Positions 53,412-63,184 of a DNA stretch of 64,000 bases are shown here, one piece after another. Location of the stretch: contig NZ_JAVQHL010000003.1 of NCBI RefSeq assembly GCF_032670585.1, positions 418,157 to 482,156 on the forward strand. The letters are read 5' to 3'. Numbering within the stretch: position 1 is the first letter of the stretch; each line of letters opens with the position of its first letter. A model generated the notes under the pieces. It did not search any database. It was given only the letters and a program-made list of their open reading frames with translations, and was not told the origin of the DNA. The translations under genes were made by a program, and so were the position numbers. Source of the stretch: Ostreiculturibacter nitratireducens. Its GTDB lineage: Bacteria > Pseudomonadota > Alphaproteobacteria > Rhodobacterales > Rhodobacteraceae.

Positions 53412-53945
53412 TCAGGCACCCTTGGACACCTGCGTGAATTCCAGTTCGACCGGCGTCGCGCGGCCGAAGATCGACACGGTCACCTTGAGGCGGCTGTTCT
53501 CTTCGTCCACCTCTTCGACCATGCCGCTGAAACCTTCGAACGGACCGTCGGTCACGTTGACCTGCTCGCCGATGTCGAAGTGGATCAGGCTGCGCGGCGC
53601 CTCCTGGCCTTTCTCGACCCGGTTCAGGATCGCGTTCACCTCGTCGTCGCGCATCGGCATCGGCTTGCCCTGCGGGCCGAGGAAACCGGTCACGCGGTTG
53701 ATCGAGTTGATCAGGTGATACCCCCGGTCGGACATGTCCATCCGCACGAGCACGTAACCCGGCATGAAGCGGCGCTCGGACGTCACCTTCTTGCCGCGAC
53801 GAACCTCGATCACCTCTTCGGTCGGCACGAGAACCTCTTCGATCTCGCCCTCGAGACCCTGGTCAGCCACGGCCTGCTTGATCTGTTCGGCGACTTTCTT
53901 CTCGAAGTTCGAGAGAACGCTCACCGAATACCACCGCTTCGCCAT
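53412..53945 (-). CDS. nusG: Transcription termination/antitermination protein NusG
   Basis: A 177-residue factor. The NGN domain starts MAKRWYSVSVLSNFEKKVAE and contains FMPGYVLVRMDM. The KOW domain is at about 120-177 (VNVTDGPFEGFSGMVEEVDE). It links RNA polymerase to Rho or ribosomes. The gap to secE has its own promoter candidate. Confidence 0.98.
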   Translation of the reverse strand: MAKRWYSVSVLSNFEKKVAEQIKQAVADQGLEGEIEEVLVPTEEVIEVRRGKKVTSERRFMPGYVLVRMDMSDRGYHLINSINRVTGFLGPQGKPMPMRDDEVNAILNRVEKGQEAPRSLIHFDIGEQVNVTDGPFEGFSGMVEEVDEENSRLKVTVSIFGRATPVELEFTQVSKGA

Positions 53946-54082
53946 GCTAGCCCGACCTCTTGAGACCGACGGCGAGCCGCCGGAGATTCCGTTATTCAGC
54001 GCGCGCCTGTACGCGCTTGCCCGAACAAAAAACAGCGCGCATCACCCGAATCGATGCACGCCGGTTCCATATTGACGCGCCC

Positions 54083-54111
54083 CCTCTACAGGCGATGGCC
54101 TTGGTTTTCAA
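54083..54111 (-). promoter_or_regulatory. Candidate promoter of nusG
   Basis: Leftward TTGAAA (54111-54106), 17 bases, TAGAGG (54088-54083), between secE and nusG. A 7-bp stem (54133-54139 with 54146-54152) spans the secE stop just upstream. Confidence 0.45.
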
Positions 54112-54140
54112 GTCCGGAAAGGGCGCTTGCCGCTCGGGGA

Positions 54141-54326
54141 TCAGACCCCGAGAACCACGTTGAGCCCCTGGCGGATGATCAGGTCCACCAGGAAGAAAAA
54201 GACCGATGCGAGGGAAGCCATGAGAAACACCATGACCGTGGTCAGGACGACCTCGCGGCGGGTCGGCCACACGATCTTCGCGACCTCGGAACGGACTTGC
54301 TGGATGAATTGAAGGGGATTCGCCAT
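54141..54326 (-). CDS. secE: Preprotein translocase subunit SecE
   Basis: A 61-residue minimal SecE. The amphipathic NPLQFIQQVRSEVAKIVWPT and RREVVLTT are followed by a single membrane helix (about 28-50). This short form is usual outside the enterics. It precedes nusG and follows tRNA-Trp by 241 bases, in which its own promoter candidate lies. Confidence 0.96.
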   Translation of the reverse strand: MANPLQFIQQVRSEVAKIVWPTRREVVLTTVMVFLMASLASVFFFLVDLIIRQGLNVVLGV

Positions 54327-54366
54327 CTATCTCGTCTCGCGTTCCGGGCCTGCTTCCGACCGGGGC

Positions 54367-54395
54367 GAGATACGCTGCCCAGAGGGGAATTTCAA
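54367..54395 (-). promoter_or_regulatory. Candidate promoter of secE
   Basis: Leftward TTGAAA (54395-54390), 17 bases, TATCTC (54372-54367), about 40 bases before secE. Confidence 0.5.
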
Positions 54396-54567
54396 GCGCA
54401 AGCGGGAAAGACTGTCGCCAACGTGACTTTTTCATGCGCAGGGAACCGGTGAAGTGGCCGCAACCCTTGCCCCGCAAGCCTTCGCAGGATTGCGCCATGC
54501 GGTTCCTGCGGCCAGTTTCGGACCGGGCGGCCACGGATTGTGCAAACGAACCATGTCTGGATGGGCC

Positions 54568-54643
54568 TGGCAGGGGCAGCAGGACTCGAACCCGCGACCC
54601 TCGGTTTTGGAGACCGATGCTCTACCAACTGAGCTATACCCCT
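54568..54643 (-). tRNA. trnW: tRNA-Trp (anticodon CCA)
   Basis: 76 bases with CCA encoded. Acceptor AGGGGTA pairs with TGCCCCT (one G-U), the D-loop is AGCTCAGTTGGTAGAGC, the anticodon stem is TCGGT/ACCGA around CTCCAAA, and the T-loop is GGTTCGAGTCC. It is the usual tRNA before secE. Confidence 0.97.
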
Positions 54644-54654
54644 AGGCCAGCGCC

Positions 54655-54683
54655 GACCTAAGCCAGCGGCGCGGCGAAATCAA
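54655..54683 (-). promoter_or_regulatory. Promoter of tRNA-Trp
   Basis: Leftward TTGATT (54683-54678), 17 bases, TAGGTC (54660-54655), 11 bases before the tRNA. Confidence 0.7.
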
Positions 54684-54693
54684 GTGGGGTTTT

Positions 54694-54731
54694 CACGCGA
54701 AAGGAAACGGGGCGCACCGAAGCGCGCCCCG
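54694..54731 (-). terminator. Rho-independent terminator after cytochrome c gene
   Basis: An 8-bp stem cggggcgc/gcgccccg (54708-54715 with 54724-54731), followed leftward by tttcctttcg. Confidence 0.7.
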
Positions 54732-54752
54732 GGATGCGGCCAACGGCGCGCG

Positions 54753-55181
54753 TCACTGTTGCTGGAGCGTCGAGATGTACTCGGTAAGCGCAAGAATCCG
54801 GCCGCGCACGAAGGCTTCCTGATCCTGCTGGCTATACTCCCACCCGAGCGCCGCGGGCGTCTTGGCGGCATAGCGCTGACCCCAGGCGGGCATTTCGGTG
54901 GTGCCATGCGCTCCGACCTGGACGGTTCCATCGATGACGCCATAGACGCGGGCGAAGGGGAATACGCCGCCGTTGGCCTGCTGCAGCACGGTCAGGTCCG
55001 GCGCGGCGGTATTCAGGAAGCCGGCCATCACGCCGTCACCCTTCCCCCCTGCGCCGTGACACTGGGCGCAACTGTTCATGAACTCTATTTCGCCCAGGCT
55101 TCCATCCTGGGCGTTGGCGGCGAACGTGAAGGTGATTGACGCAAGCGCGGCTGCAATGGCCAGCGAGCGAGATTTAGGCAT
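54753..55181 (-). CDS. Periplasmic class I cytochrome c
   Basis: A 142-residue protein with a Sec signal peptide (1-24, cleavage after ANA). The haem site is CAQCH (38-42), and M97 in TEMPAWG is the likely sixth ligand. GGKGDGVMAGFLNTAAPDLT resembles single-haem cytochromes of oxidase-linked or cbb3-like type. GGAGGAG six bases upstream sets the ATG at 55181. It lies between tuf2 and tRNA-Trp and has its own terminator. The redox partner is unknown. Confidence 0.9.
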   Translation of the reverse strand: MPKSRSLAIAAALASITFTFAANAQDGSLGEIEFMNSCAQCHGAGGKGDGVMAGFLNTAAPDLTVLQQANGGVFPFARVYGVIDGTVQVGAHGTTEMPAWGQRYAAKTPAALGWEYSQQDQEAFVRGRILALTEYISTLQQQ

Positions 55182-55349
55182 GTGAGGCTCCTCCAACCTG
55201 TATCTGTCGCGCGTCAAAAGAAACGTATGCTGCCCAAGCCAATATCACAAGCCTTATCCCCGGCTTCGCCCGCGGAGGGAACCCAAAGCATGCCCCGGTC
55301 ACGATGCTCCTTCTGGAGAGCCAGCTGAAAGCCGGGCTCCACGGGGCGT

Positions 55350-55377
55350 TTGACTTGACGGGCAATCACTGTAGCCT
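55350..55377 (+). promoter_or_regulatory. Candidate promoter of the metallo-hydrolase gene
   Basis: TTGACT (55350-55355), 16 bases, TAGCCT (55372-55377), placing the transcript start at or next to the ATG. Confidence 0.3.
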
Positions 55378-55384
55378 GAGGGAT

Positions 55385-56158
55385 ATGAAGATCCGGCTGC
55401 TCTGCGAAAACTCCGCCTGCGGCCTTGTGTGGCAGGCAGAGTGGGGTTTCTCGGCACTGATCGAGCATGGTGGCGAGAATATCCTGTTCGATACGGGCTA
55501 TTCGGATGTCTGGCTGCGCAACTCGGACATCGCAGGCATCGATCTCGACGATGTCGACGTCATCGCACTGTCGCATTTTCACGACGATCACACGCGCGGG
55601 CTGTTGTCCCACCGGTTCAAGGAAAGGAAACGTGTCGTTTGCCACCCGAGGGTTCTGACCGAGTCATACGACTCCGACGACCCCGGTGCGATGCAGGACT
55701 ATCGGGACATTCGCGCGAAACTGGCTTCTGACTTCGAGGTCGAAACGACGCGCGCGCCGCTGGAACTCGCTCCGGGAGCGTTCTTTCTGGGCGAGATCCC
55801 GCGCGTCACCCCGTTCGAACGCGGCACGTGCTTCGACGACCCGATGGAGGACGACACCGCCCTGGCGTTCAGGACGGACAAGGGCGCGGTTGTGGTTTCC
55901 GGATGCTCCCATGCAGGGATATGCAACATCGCCATCCGCGCGAAGGAAGTGACCGGACAGCATCTCCACGCGGTCATAGGTGGCTTCCACATGATGAAGG
56001 CCGAGGACCCGCCGATCGATGAAACGATCGACTGGTTCATGCAGGAGAAGGTGGAGCGCCTCCTGCCGATGCATTGCGTGGAGTTCGAATATCTCGTCAA
56101 ATTCCATGCCGCCTTCGCCATGCCGACGGTGGGAGCGGGGGATCTCATCGAGATATAG
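55385..56158 (+). CDS. MBL-fold metallo-hydrolase, COG1237-like
   Basis: A 257-residue metallo-beta-lactamase-fold protein. LFDTGYSD, the metal motif SHFHDDH (H64, H66, D68, H69), H176 in SGCSHAGICNI, H202 in GGFHMM and H230 in LPMHC are present. SGCSHAG-I-NI and GGFH are typical of the group related to methanopterin RFA-P synthase; in bacteria its substrate is unknown. An in-frame ATG at 55304 would add 27 unlikely residues. It is rightward among leftward genes. Confidence 0.85.
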   Translation: MKIRLLCENSACGLVWQAEWGFSALIEHGGENILFDTGYSDVWLRNSDIAGIDLDDVDVIALSHFHDDHTRGLLSHRFKERKRVVCHPRVLTESYDSDDPGAMQDYRDIRAKLASDFEVETTRAPLELAPGAFFLGEIPRVTPFERGTCFDDPMEDDTALAFRTDKGAVVVSGCSHAGICNIAIRAKEVTGQHLHAVIGGFHMMKAEDPPIDETIDWFMQEKVERLLPMHCVEFEYLVKFHAAFAMPTVGAGDLIEI

Positions 56159-56212
56159 CGGCGCCCCTGGTCAGCCATCCGCTCGCGATAGCGGGATACG
56201 GCTCCAGGACGC

Positions 56213-56252
56213 GGAAAAGAAAAAGGCGCGGACAGTTCCCTGCCCGCGCCTT
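56213..56252 (-). terminator. Rho-independent terminator after tuf copy 2
   Basis: A 12-bp stem with one G-U pair (56223-56234 with 56241-56252), followed leftward by TTTTCTTTTCC. Confidence 0.9.
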
Positions 56253-56273
56253 CGAAGATCGCTCCGGACGAGA

Positions 56274-57449
<1,176 letters not shown>

Positions 57450-57506
57450 CTCGCGGGCGCCTCATGGTTCGGGGGTTCCTGGGAACCCGGGTTCAACACC
57501 GCGCGC

Positions 57507-57535
57507 TGCGTAGCCACAGCGGCGGGAAAAATCAA
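57507..57535 (-). promoter_or_regulatory. Promoter of tuf copy 2
   Basis: Leftward TTGATT (57535-57530), 17 bases, TACGCA (57512-57507). A gggttc/gaaccc palindrome lies in the leader at 57474-57489. Confidence 0.5.
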
Positions 57536-57553
57536 GCGGCAGTTGGACTGCGA

Positions 57554-58168
57554 TCAGTTTGCCGGTTCTGGGGCGGAAACGGTCTCGGGCGGACCCGCCG
57601 CAGCGGCGCGCGCGGCGACCGCTTCGGGCGTGAACCAGGCCTTGTTCTCGACCAGCCAGGCCTGGATCGCACGGGCCGCGGAGGCGGACAGGTTCCGCAT
57701 CTGGGTATCGCCGCTTTGGGTCAGGCCGGAGCCGATGAAGGTCCTGGGCGAACTCTTCTCGAAGACGGTGATCTGCTTCGGCACCGCGTTGATCTTGCGC
57801 TGCGCGGTGTCGTCCCAGACGTTGGCGCTGACCACGAGCACGGATTTCGGGTTAACGACCAGCGGAACGCCCGGAATCGCGAGAGCGTAGGCATCGACGG
57901 CGATGCCGAGGTGGTAGAGCTTCTCCCCATCGTAGCGGCCGACGCGCTTGTCGATCTCTTCCTTCAGAACCGCCTGCCATTCCTCGGGCGTCGCCTGCCG
58001 CGACGGGCCGGCCTGCTTGGCGTTCTCCGCCACGATGATCGTGTAGCCGAGGGCGAAATCGCCGATCGGCGGCGGCGGCCTGGTCAGATCCTCCTTGGCG
58101 CAGGCCGCAAGGAGCAGCGCCGCAGCGACGGCGGTGATCGAACGGAGCAGGCGGGCGGTGCGGGGCAT
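57554..58168 (-). CDS. Putative lipoprotein of unknown function
   Basis: A 204-residue protein with a lipoprotein signal: basic start, hydrophobic stretch and lipobox LAAC with C23. The rest is soluble, with GDFALGYTIIVAENAKQ and NPKSVLVVSANVWDD, and an Ala/Pro-rich C-terminus. I do not recognise the family. AAGGAG nine bases upstream favours the ATG at 58168 over one six codons earlier. It is divergent from the P450 gene. Confidence 0.75.
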   Translation of the reverse strand: MPRTARLLRSITAVAAALLLAACAKEDLTRPPPPIGDFALGYTIIVAENAKQAGPSRQATPEEWQAVLKEEIDKRVGRYDGEKLYHLGIAVDAYALAIPGVPLVVNPKSVLVVSANVWDDTAQRKINAVPKQITVFEKSSPRTFIGSGLTQSGDTQMRNLSASAARAIQAWLVENKAWFTPEAVAARAAAAGPPETVSAPEPAN

Positions 58169-58279
58169 GAGCAGCGTCTCCTTCATGGATTTGCCATAGC
58201 GCGACAGGGCAGGTCATGCAATCGCCGGGCTTTGCCGGGGCGCCGATGGGCCTATATCCTTGGCCGGAAGGAGACTGCG

Positions 58280-59641
58280 ATGAACATTTCCGCGAGCCCC
58301 GAACTTCCGGTCCAGGTGCCCCTCGTCACCCAGCCCTGGGGAATCTGGCAGACGTTGAAGGTGGCGCGGCGGAACCTGCTCGAGCTGATCCCGGAAATCG
58401 CGCTCAGGCAGCCGATGGTGTCGGGCAAGACCGGAAAGCGCTGGCACATGGTGATGGACCCGGGCGCGCTCCGCCGCATCCTCAAGGAGGCCTTGGAGGA
58501 TTATCCGAAATCCGACGTGACCAAGCTGATCCTCGGGCCCGCGATCGGCGACAGCCTCTTCATCGCGGAAGGGGCCGAGTGGCGATGGCAGCGGCGCGCC
58601 GCGGCGCCCGCCTTCGCCGCGCGGAACGTCGAGGCGCTCGCCCCCGTGATGACCGCGGCGGCGGAACGCGCGGCGGAGCGGATCGCGGCGGCCGAAGGGC
58701 GGGCGGCGAATCTCTACGACGAGATGGTTACGGCGACCTTCGAGGTCATCTCGGACGTGACTTTCTCGGGCGACGAAGGATTCGACCGGGCCGCCGTGCA
58801 CCAAGCGATCGACGCCTATATCGGCCAGACGGCGAAGGTGTCGCTGCTGGACATCCTCGGTGCGCCGGGATGGGTGCCGCGGCCGCAGCGTCTCGTTTCC
58901 GCGCAAGCGATGCGGGACATGAAACGGATGGCCGACGGCGCGATCGAGGCGCGGCGCAGCGCCGGTCCGCGCGAGGTGCCCGATCTCCTCGACCTCCTCC
59001 TCGTCGCCGAGGACCCGGAGACGGGGCGGAAGATGGACACGGGCGAGCTGCGCGACAACCTTCTGACCTTCATCGTCGCGGGGCACGAGACGACGGCGCT
59101 GACGCTGTCCTGGGCACTCTACCTCTGTGCCTTCGATCCCGCCGTGCAGGAACGTGCGCGGGAGGAGGCGCGCGGGGCGCTCGGCGACCGTGCGGCAACG
59201 GTCGCGGATCTGCCGAAACTGGGCTACGTGCGTCAGATCGTGGACGAGGCGCTGCGGCTCTACCCGCCGGCGGCCTTCCTGTCGCGAACGGCCTTGAGGC
59301 ACGACACGCTCTGCGGCCGCGACATCCAGCCCGGCGACACCGTGATGTTGCCCATCTACGCTCTGCACCGGAGCCACCTGCACTGGAAAGACCCACACCG
59401 CTTCGATCCGGACCGCTTCGAGGACCTGAAGGCGATCGACCGCTACGCCTACCTGCCCTTCGGCGCCGGGCCGCGCATCTGCATCGGCGCCTCCTTCGCG
59501 CTGCAGGAGGCGGTGATCATCCTCGCGACACTGCTTGCGCAGTTCCGGTTTTCCCGTGTGCCAGGGCGGGACCCCAAGCCGGTGATGATCGTCACACTGC
59601 GGCCAGAGGGCGGTGTCTGGCTGATGGTCGAGAAGGTCTGA
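58280..59641 (+). CDS. Cytochrome P450
   Basis: A 453-residue haem monooxygenase. The I-helix is AGHETT (267-272), the K-helix ExxR is EALR (323-326), DRYAYLPFGAGPRICIG ends in the haem loop and C401 is the haem ligand. There is no membrane anchor, as in bacterial P450s. The WxxxR-type C-helix (WRWQRR) is present. AAGGAG six bases upstream sets the start. No ferredoxin or reductase lies next to it, so the electron donor and substrate are unknown. Confidence 0.93.
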   Translation: MNISASPELPVQVPLVTQPWGIWQTLKVARRNLLELIPEIALRQPMVSGKTGKRWHMVMDPGALRRILKEALEDYPKSDVTKLILGPAIGDSLFIAEGAEWRWQRRAAAPAFAARNVEALAPVMTAAAERAAERIAAAEGRAANLYDEMVTATFEVISDVTFSGDEGFDRAAVHQAIDAYIGQTAKVSLLDILGAPGWVPRPQRLVSAQAMRDMKRMADGAIEARRSAGPREVPDLLDLLLVAEDPETGRKMDTGELRDNLLTFIVAGHETTALTLSWALYLCAFDPAVQERAREEARGALGDRAATVADLPKLGYVRQIVDEALRLYPPAAFLSRTALRHDTLCGRDIQPGDTVMLPIYALHRSHLHWKDPHRFDPDRFEDLKAIDRYAYLPFGAGPRICIGASFALQEAVIILATLLAQFRFSRVPGRDPKPVMIVTLRPEGGVWLMVEKV

Positions 59642-59716
59642 CTGCGGTTTCCGGTTCGCGGCCGCCGCGGGGCGAAGGGCCTTGAGCCTGACCGGGGCGG
59701 CGTCAACCGCCCGGCC

Positions 59717-61954
59717 TCAGTTGAACCGGTTGTCGCGCGGGAAGCCGCGCGGGGCCATCCGGCCCGCGCTCGCGCGCTTGCCGAACCACTCGGTGAGGTC
59801 GGATTCCGTCCGCGTCCTGCCCGCCGGATCCTTCCAGGAAAGCCCGTCGGCGAGCGTGAAGGTCGTGGCGTCCGAAAGGCCGCCATCCTTGTATTTCTGA
59901 AGCCTGACGCCCTTGCCGCGGCTCATCTCCGGAAGTTCTTCGAGCGGGAAGACCAGGACCTTGCGGTTCTCGCCCACCACCGCGACGTGGTCGCCGGTGA
60001 CGGGCCGGCAGACCCGCGCCTTCGCCCCCTCGCGGAGGTTCAGCACGACTTTCCCTGCCCGCGTCTGCGCGAGGCATTCATCGGCGGGCACCACGAACCC
60101 GTCGCCATCCGTCGAGGCGACGAGGTATTTCTCGCCCGCGCGGTGGATGACGAGGTCCACGATGTCGGCCTCGTTCGGCAGGTCCACCATCAGGCGCACG
60201 GGCTCGCCCATCCCGCGCCCTCCGGGCAGGTTCGCGCCGGTCAGCGTGTAGACGCGGCCATTCGTGCCGAACAGGAGGATCCGGTCGGTCGTCTCGGCAT
60301 GGAAGGTAAAACGCCCCTCGTCGCCGTCCTTGAACTTCACCTCGGCGTCGAGCGGCTGGTGACCCTTCATCGCGCGGATCCAGCCCATCTTCGAGCAGAT
60401 GACGGTGATCGGCTCACGCTCGATCATCGCCTCGAAGGGCACCTCCTCGACCTCGCCGGCCTCGGCGAAGCTGGTGCGCCGCGCGCCGCCGGGGGCATTC
60501 TTGCCGAAGGCCTTCTGGACGTCCTTCAGTTCCGTCCCGATCCGCTTCCACTGCAGCGCCTCGGAGGCGAGAAGGTCCTCGAGGTCGGCGCGCTCTATCA
60601 GAAGGTTGTCACGCTCCTTGCGCAGCTCCATCTCCTCGAGCCGGCGGAGGCTCCTGAGGCGCATGTTGAGGATCGCCTCGGCCTGAACGTCGGTCAGTTC
60701 GAATTCGGCCATCAGCACGGGCTTCGGCTCGTCCTCGGTCCGGATGATCGCGATCACGCGGTCGAGGTTGAGATAGGCGATGATGTAGCCTTCGAGGACC
60801 TCGAGCCGATGGTCGATCTTGTCCAGCCGGTGTTGCGAGCGGCGCAGGAGCACCGCGCGGCGATGATCGAGGAAGGCGCGGAGCACCTCCTTCAACGAGC
60901 AGACCTTGGGCACGCGCCCGTCAATCAGCACGTTCATGTTGAGCGAGAACCGCACCTCCAGGTCGGAGTTGCGGAAGAGCATGCCCATGAGGAGTTCCGG
61001 ATCGACCGTGCGGGCGCGCGGCTCCAGGATGATCCGCACGTCGTCGGCGCTTTCGTCGCGCACGTCGGCCAGAAGCGGCACCTTCTTGGTCTGGATGACC
61101 TCGGCCAGACGCTCGATCAGCTTCGACTTCTGCACCTGGAACGGGATTTCGGTCACGACGATCTGCCAAGTGCCGCGGCCGAGATCCTCAACCTCCCAGC
61201 GGGCGCGCAGGCGGAAGGCGCCGCGGCCGGTGCGGTAGGCTTCGAGGATCGATTCGGGTGGTTCGACGATCACGCCGCCGGTCGGGAAATCCGGGCCGGG
61301 TATGTATTTCACCAGCGTCTCGTCGCGGGCGTCCGGCGCGTTGATCAGATGCAGGCAGGCGTCGATCAGTTCGTGCAGGTTGTGCGGCGGGACGTTCGTC
61401 GCCATTCCGACCGCGATCCCGGAGGCACCGTTCGCCAGAAGATTCGGGAAGGCGGCGGGAAGGACGACGGGTTCCTCGAGCGTTCCGTCATAGTTCGGGC
61501 GGAAGTCGACCGCGTTCTCCGCGAGCCCCTCCATCAGCGCCTCGGCGGCGGCGGTGAGGCGCGCCTCGGTGTAGCGCGAGGCGGCCGGGTTGTCGCCGTC
61601 GATATTGCCGAAGTTCCCCTGCCCGTCCACGAGCGGGTAGCGCATGTTGAAGTCCTGCGCGAGCCGCGCCATCGCGTCGTAGATCGCCGCGTCGCCGTGG
61701 GGGTGGTAGTTCCCCATGACGTCGCCCGAGATCTTCGCCGATTTCCGGAACCCCCCGGTGGACGAGAGCTTCAGCTCCCGCATCGCGAAGAGAATGCGGC
61801 GGTGCACGGGCTTCAACCCGTCGCGCGCGTCCGGCAGCGCCCGGTTCATAATCGTCGAGAGCGCGTAGGTCAGATACCGCTCCCCGATCGCGCGGGATAG
61901 CGGTTCGGCGACCGTCGTGGGCTCCATATTGGTATCGTCGGACTTGTCGGACAT
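59717..61954 (-). CDS. parC: DNA topoisomerase IV subunit A
   Basis: A 745-residue subunit. The catalytic tyrosine is Y128 (ASRYTEARL), and HRRILFAMRELKLSS and GNYHPHGDAAIYDAMARLAQ are typical. There is no GyrA box and the C-terminal domain is short, which points to ParC over GyrA. At the quinolone region it has Ala89 and Asp93 where E. coli ParC has Ser80 and Glu84. The start at 61954 has a weak ribosome-binding site; Met10 is an alternative. Confidence 0.93.
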   Translation of the reverse strand: MSDKSDDTNMEPTTVAEPLSRAIGERYLTYALSTIMNRALPDARDGLKPVHRRILFAMRELKLSSTGGFRKSAKISGDVMGNYHPHGDAAIYDAMARLAQDFNMRYPLVDGQGNFGNIDGDNPAASRYTEARLTAAAEALMEGLAENAVDFRPNYDGTLEEPVVLPAAFPNLLANGASGIAVGMATNVPPHNLHELIDACLHLINAPDARDETLVKYIPGPDFPTGGVIVEPPESILEAYRTGRGAFRLRARWEVEDLGRGTWQIVVTEIPFQVQKSKLIERLAEVIQTKKVPLLADVRDESADDVRIILEPRARTVDPELLMGMLFRNSDLEVRFSLNMNVLIDGRVPKVCSLKEVLRAFLDHRRAVLLRRSQHRLDKIDHRLEVLEGYIIAYLNLDRVIAIIRTEDEPKPVLMAEFELTDVQAEAILNMRLRSLRRLEEMELRKERDNLLIERADLEDLLASEALQWKRIGTELKDVQKAFGKNAPGGARRTSFAEAGEVEEVPFEAMIEREPITVICSKMGWIRAMKGHQPLDAEVKFKDGDEGRFTFHAETTDRILLFGTNGRVYTLTGANLPGGRGMGEPVRLMVDLPNEADIVDLVIHRAGEKYLVASTDGDGFVVPADECLAQTRAGKVVLNLREGAKARVCRPVTGDHVAVVGENRKVLVFPLEELPEMSRGKGVRLQKYKDGGLSDATTFTLADGLSWKDPAGRTRTESDLTEWFGKRASAGRMAPRGFPRDNRFN

Positions 61955-62075
61955 GGATGTTGTGTAAATCGCGGGCGGGTCCCGGTCCAGCGCGAATTCG
62001 CCCGAGTCCCCATCGTGGGGTTTGCGCGCGGCGCGAAAAGGGCCTAGCGAGAAGGCGCAAATCGGAAGGGCGGCA

Positions 62076-62900
62076 ATGAAATCGATCCTGATTACCGGCT
62101 GTTCGAGCGGCATCGGCCATGACGCCGCGCATGGGCTGAAACGCGCGGGCTGGCGGGTCTTCGCGACCTGCCGGAAGCCTGAGGACTGCGCGAGGCTCGA
62201 GGCGGAGGGGCTCGAAAGCTTTCCCCTCGACTACGCCGATGAGGCAAGCATCGAGGCGGGACTGGCCGAGGCGCTGTCGCGCACGGGGGGAACACTCGAC
62301 GCTCTCTATAACAACGGCGCCTTCGCCTGCCCCGGCGCGGTCGAGGACCTGCCGCGCGGTGCGCTCAGGGAAATCTTCGAAACGAACCTCTTCGGGGTCC
62401 ATGACCTCACACGGCGGGTGATACCTGTCATGCGTGCGCAGGGGCACGGGCGGATCGTGAACTGCTCCTCCGTCCTCGGCCTCGTCGCGATCCGCTGGCG
62501 CGGGGCCTATGTCGCGACGAAATTCGCGATGGAGGGCCTCACGGATGTCCTGAGGCTGGAGCTTTCCGACACGCCGATCAGGGTGATCCTGATCGAGCCG
62601 GGGCCCGTCACGTCGAAGATCCGCGTGAACTCCATCCCGCATTTCGAGAAATGGATCGACTGGGAGAACAGCGCGCGGGTCGAACAATACCGCGCGAGCC
62701 TCCTGAAGCGCCTCTACGAAAAGCGTGGACCGGACCGCTTCGAACTGCCCGCCTCGGCCGTCACCGAAAAGATCCTGCGCGCGCTCGAATCGCGGAACCC
62801 GAAGCCCCGCTACTACGTGACCACCCCGACCTACATGATGGGCGCGCTGAGGCGCGTCCTTCCGGGCCGCGTGCTCGACTGGGTCCTGCGCAAGGGCTGA
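62076..62900 (+). CDS. Short-chain dehydrogenase/reductase
   Basis: A 274-residue classical SDR. The cofactor motif is TGCSSGIG (7-14), the NNG segment is ALYNNGAFACPG and the catalytic site is SSVLGL followed by YVATK. The C-terminal KPRYYVTTPTYMMGALRRVL resembles retinol/steroid dehydrogenase-like SDRs. The substrate is unknown. GGAAGGG five bases upstream sets the ATG at 62076. It is divergent from parC. Confidence 0.9.
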   Translation: MKSILITGCSSGIGHDAAHGLKRAGWRVFATCRKPEDCARLEAEGLESFPLDYADEASIEAGLAEALSRTGGTLDALYNNGAFACPGAVEDLPRGALREIFETNLFGVHDLTRRVIPVMRAQGHGRIVNCSSVLGLVAIRWRGAYVATKFAMEGLTDVLRLELSDTPIRVILIEPGPVTSKIRVNSIPHFEKWIDWENSARVEQYRASLLKRLYEKRGPDRFELPASAVTEKILRALESRNPKPRYYVTTPTYMMGALRRVLPGRVLDWVLRKG

Positions 62901-62974
62901 CCGTGGTTTCGGTGTTTCGGGGTTCGCTTTTTCCGCGCCCCGCATTACATGGGGCCCATCGCCCGGGGGAGATC

Positions 62975-63184
62975 ATGGCAAAAGACCCGCTTTTCATCGT
63001 CGCTGCGCTCGCCTGCCTCGGCGTCCTGGTCATCCTGATGATCGGGATCGGCGGCTTCGCGAAGGGTGGCGACTTCAACCGCAAGCACGCGAACCGCATC
63101 ATGCGCTACCGGATCATCGCGCAGGCCGTCGCGGTCGCGCTGATCCTGGCGTTCGTGGCATTTCGCCGTTCCGGAGGGGGCTGA
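62975..63184 (+). CDS. Twin transmembrane (HIG1-like) small protein
   Basis: A 69-residue protein with two helices (about 7-28 and 46-63) joined by a basic loop FAKGGDFNRKHANRIMRYR. The N-R-K/RIMRYRI pattern is typical of alphaproteobacterial HIG1-domain proteins, which in mitochondria bind respiratory complexes. GGGGGAG precedes the ATG. Its stop overlaps the next start (TGATG), coupling it to the adenosyltransferase. Confidence 0.85.
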   Translation: MAKDPLFIVAALACLGVLVILMIGIGGFAKGGDFNRKHANRIMRYRIIAQAVAVALILAFVAFRRSGGG

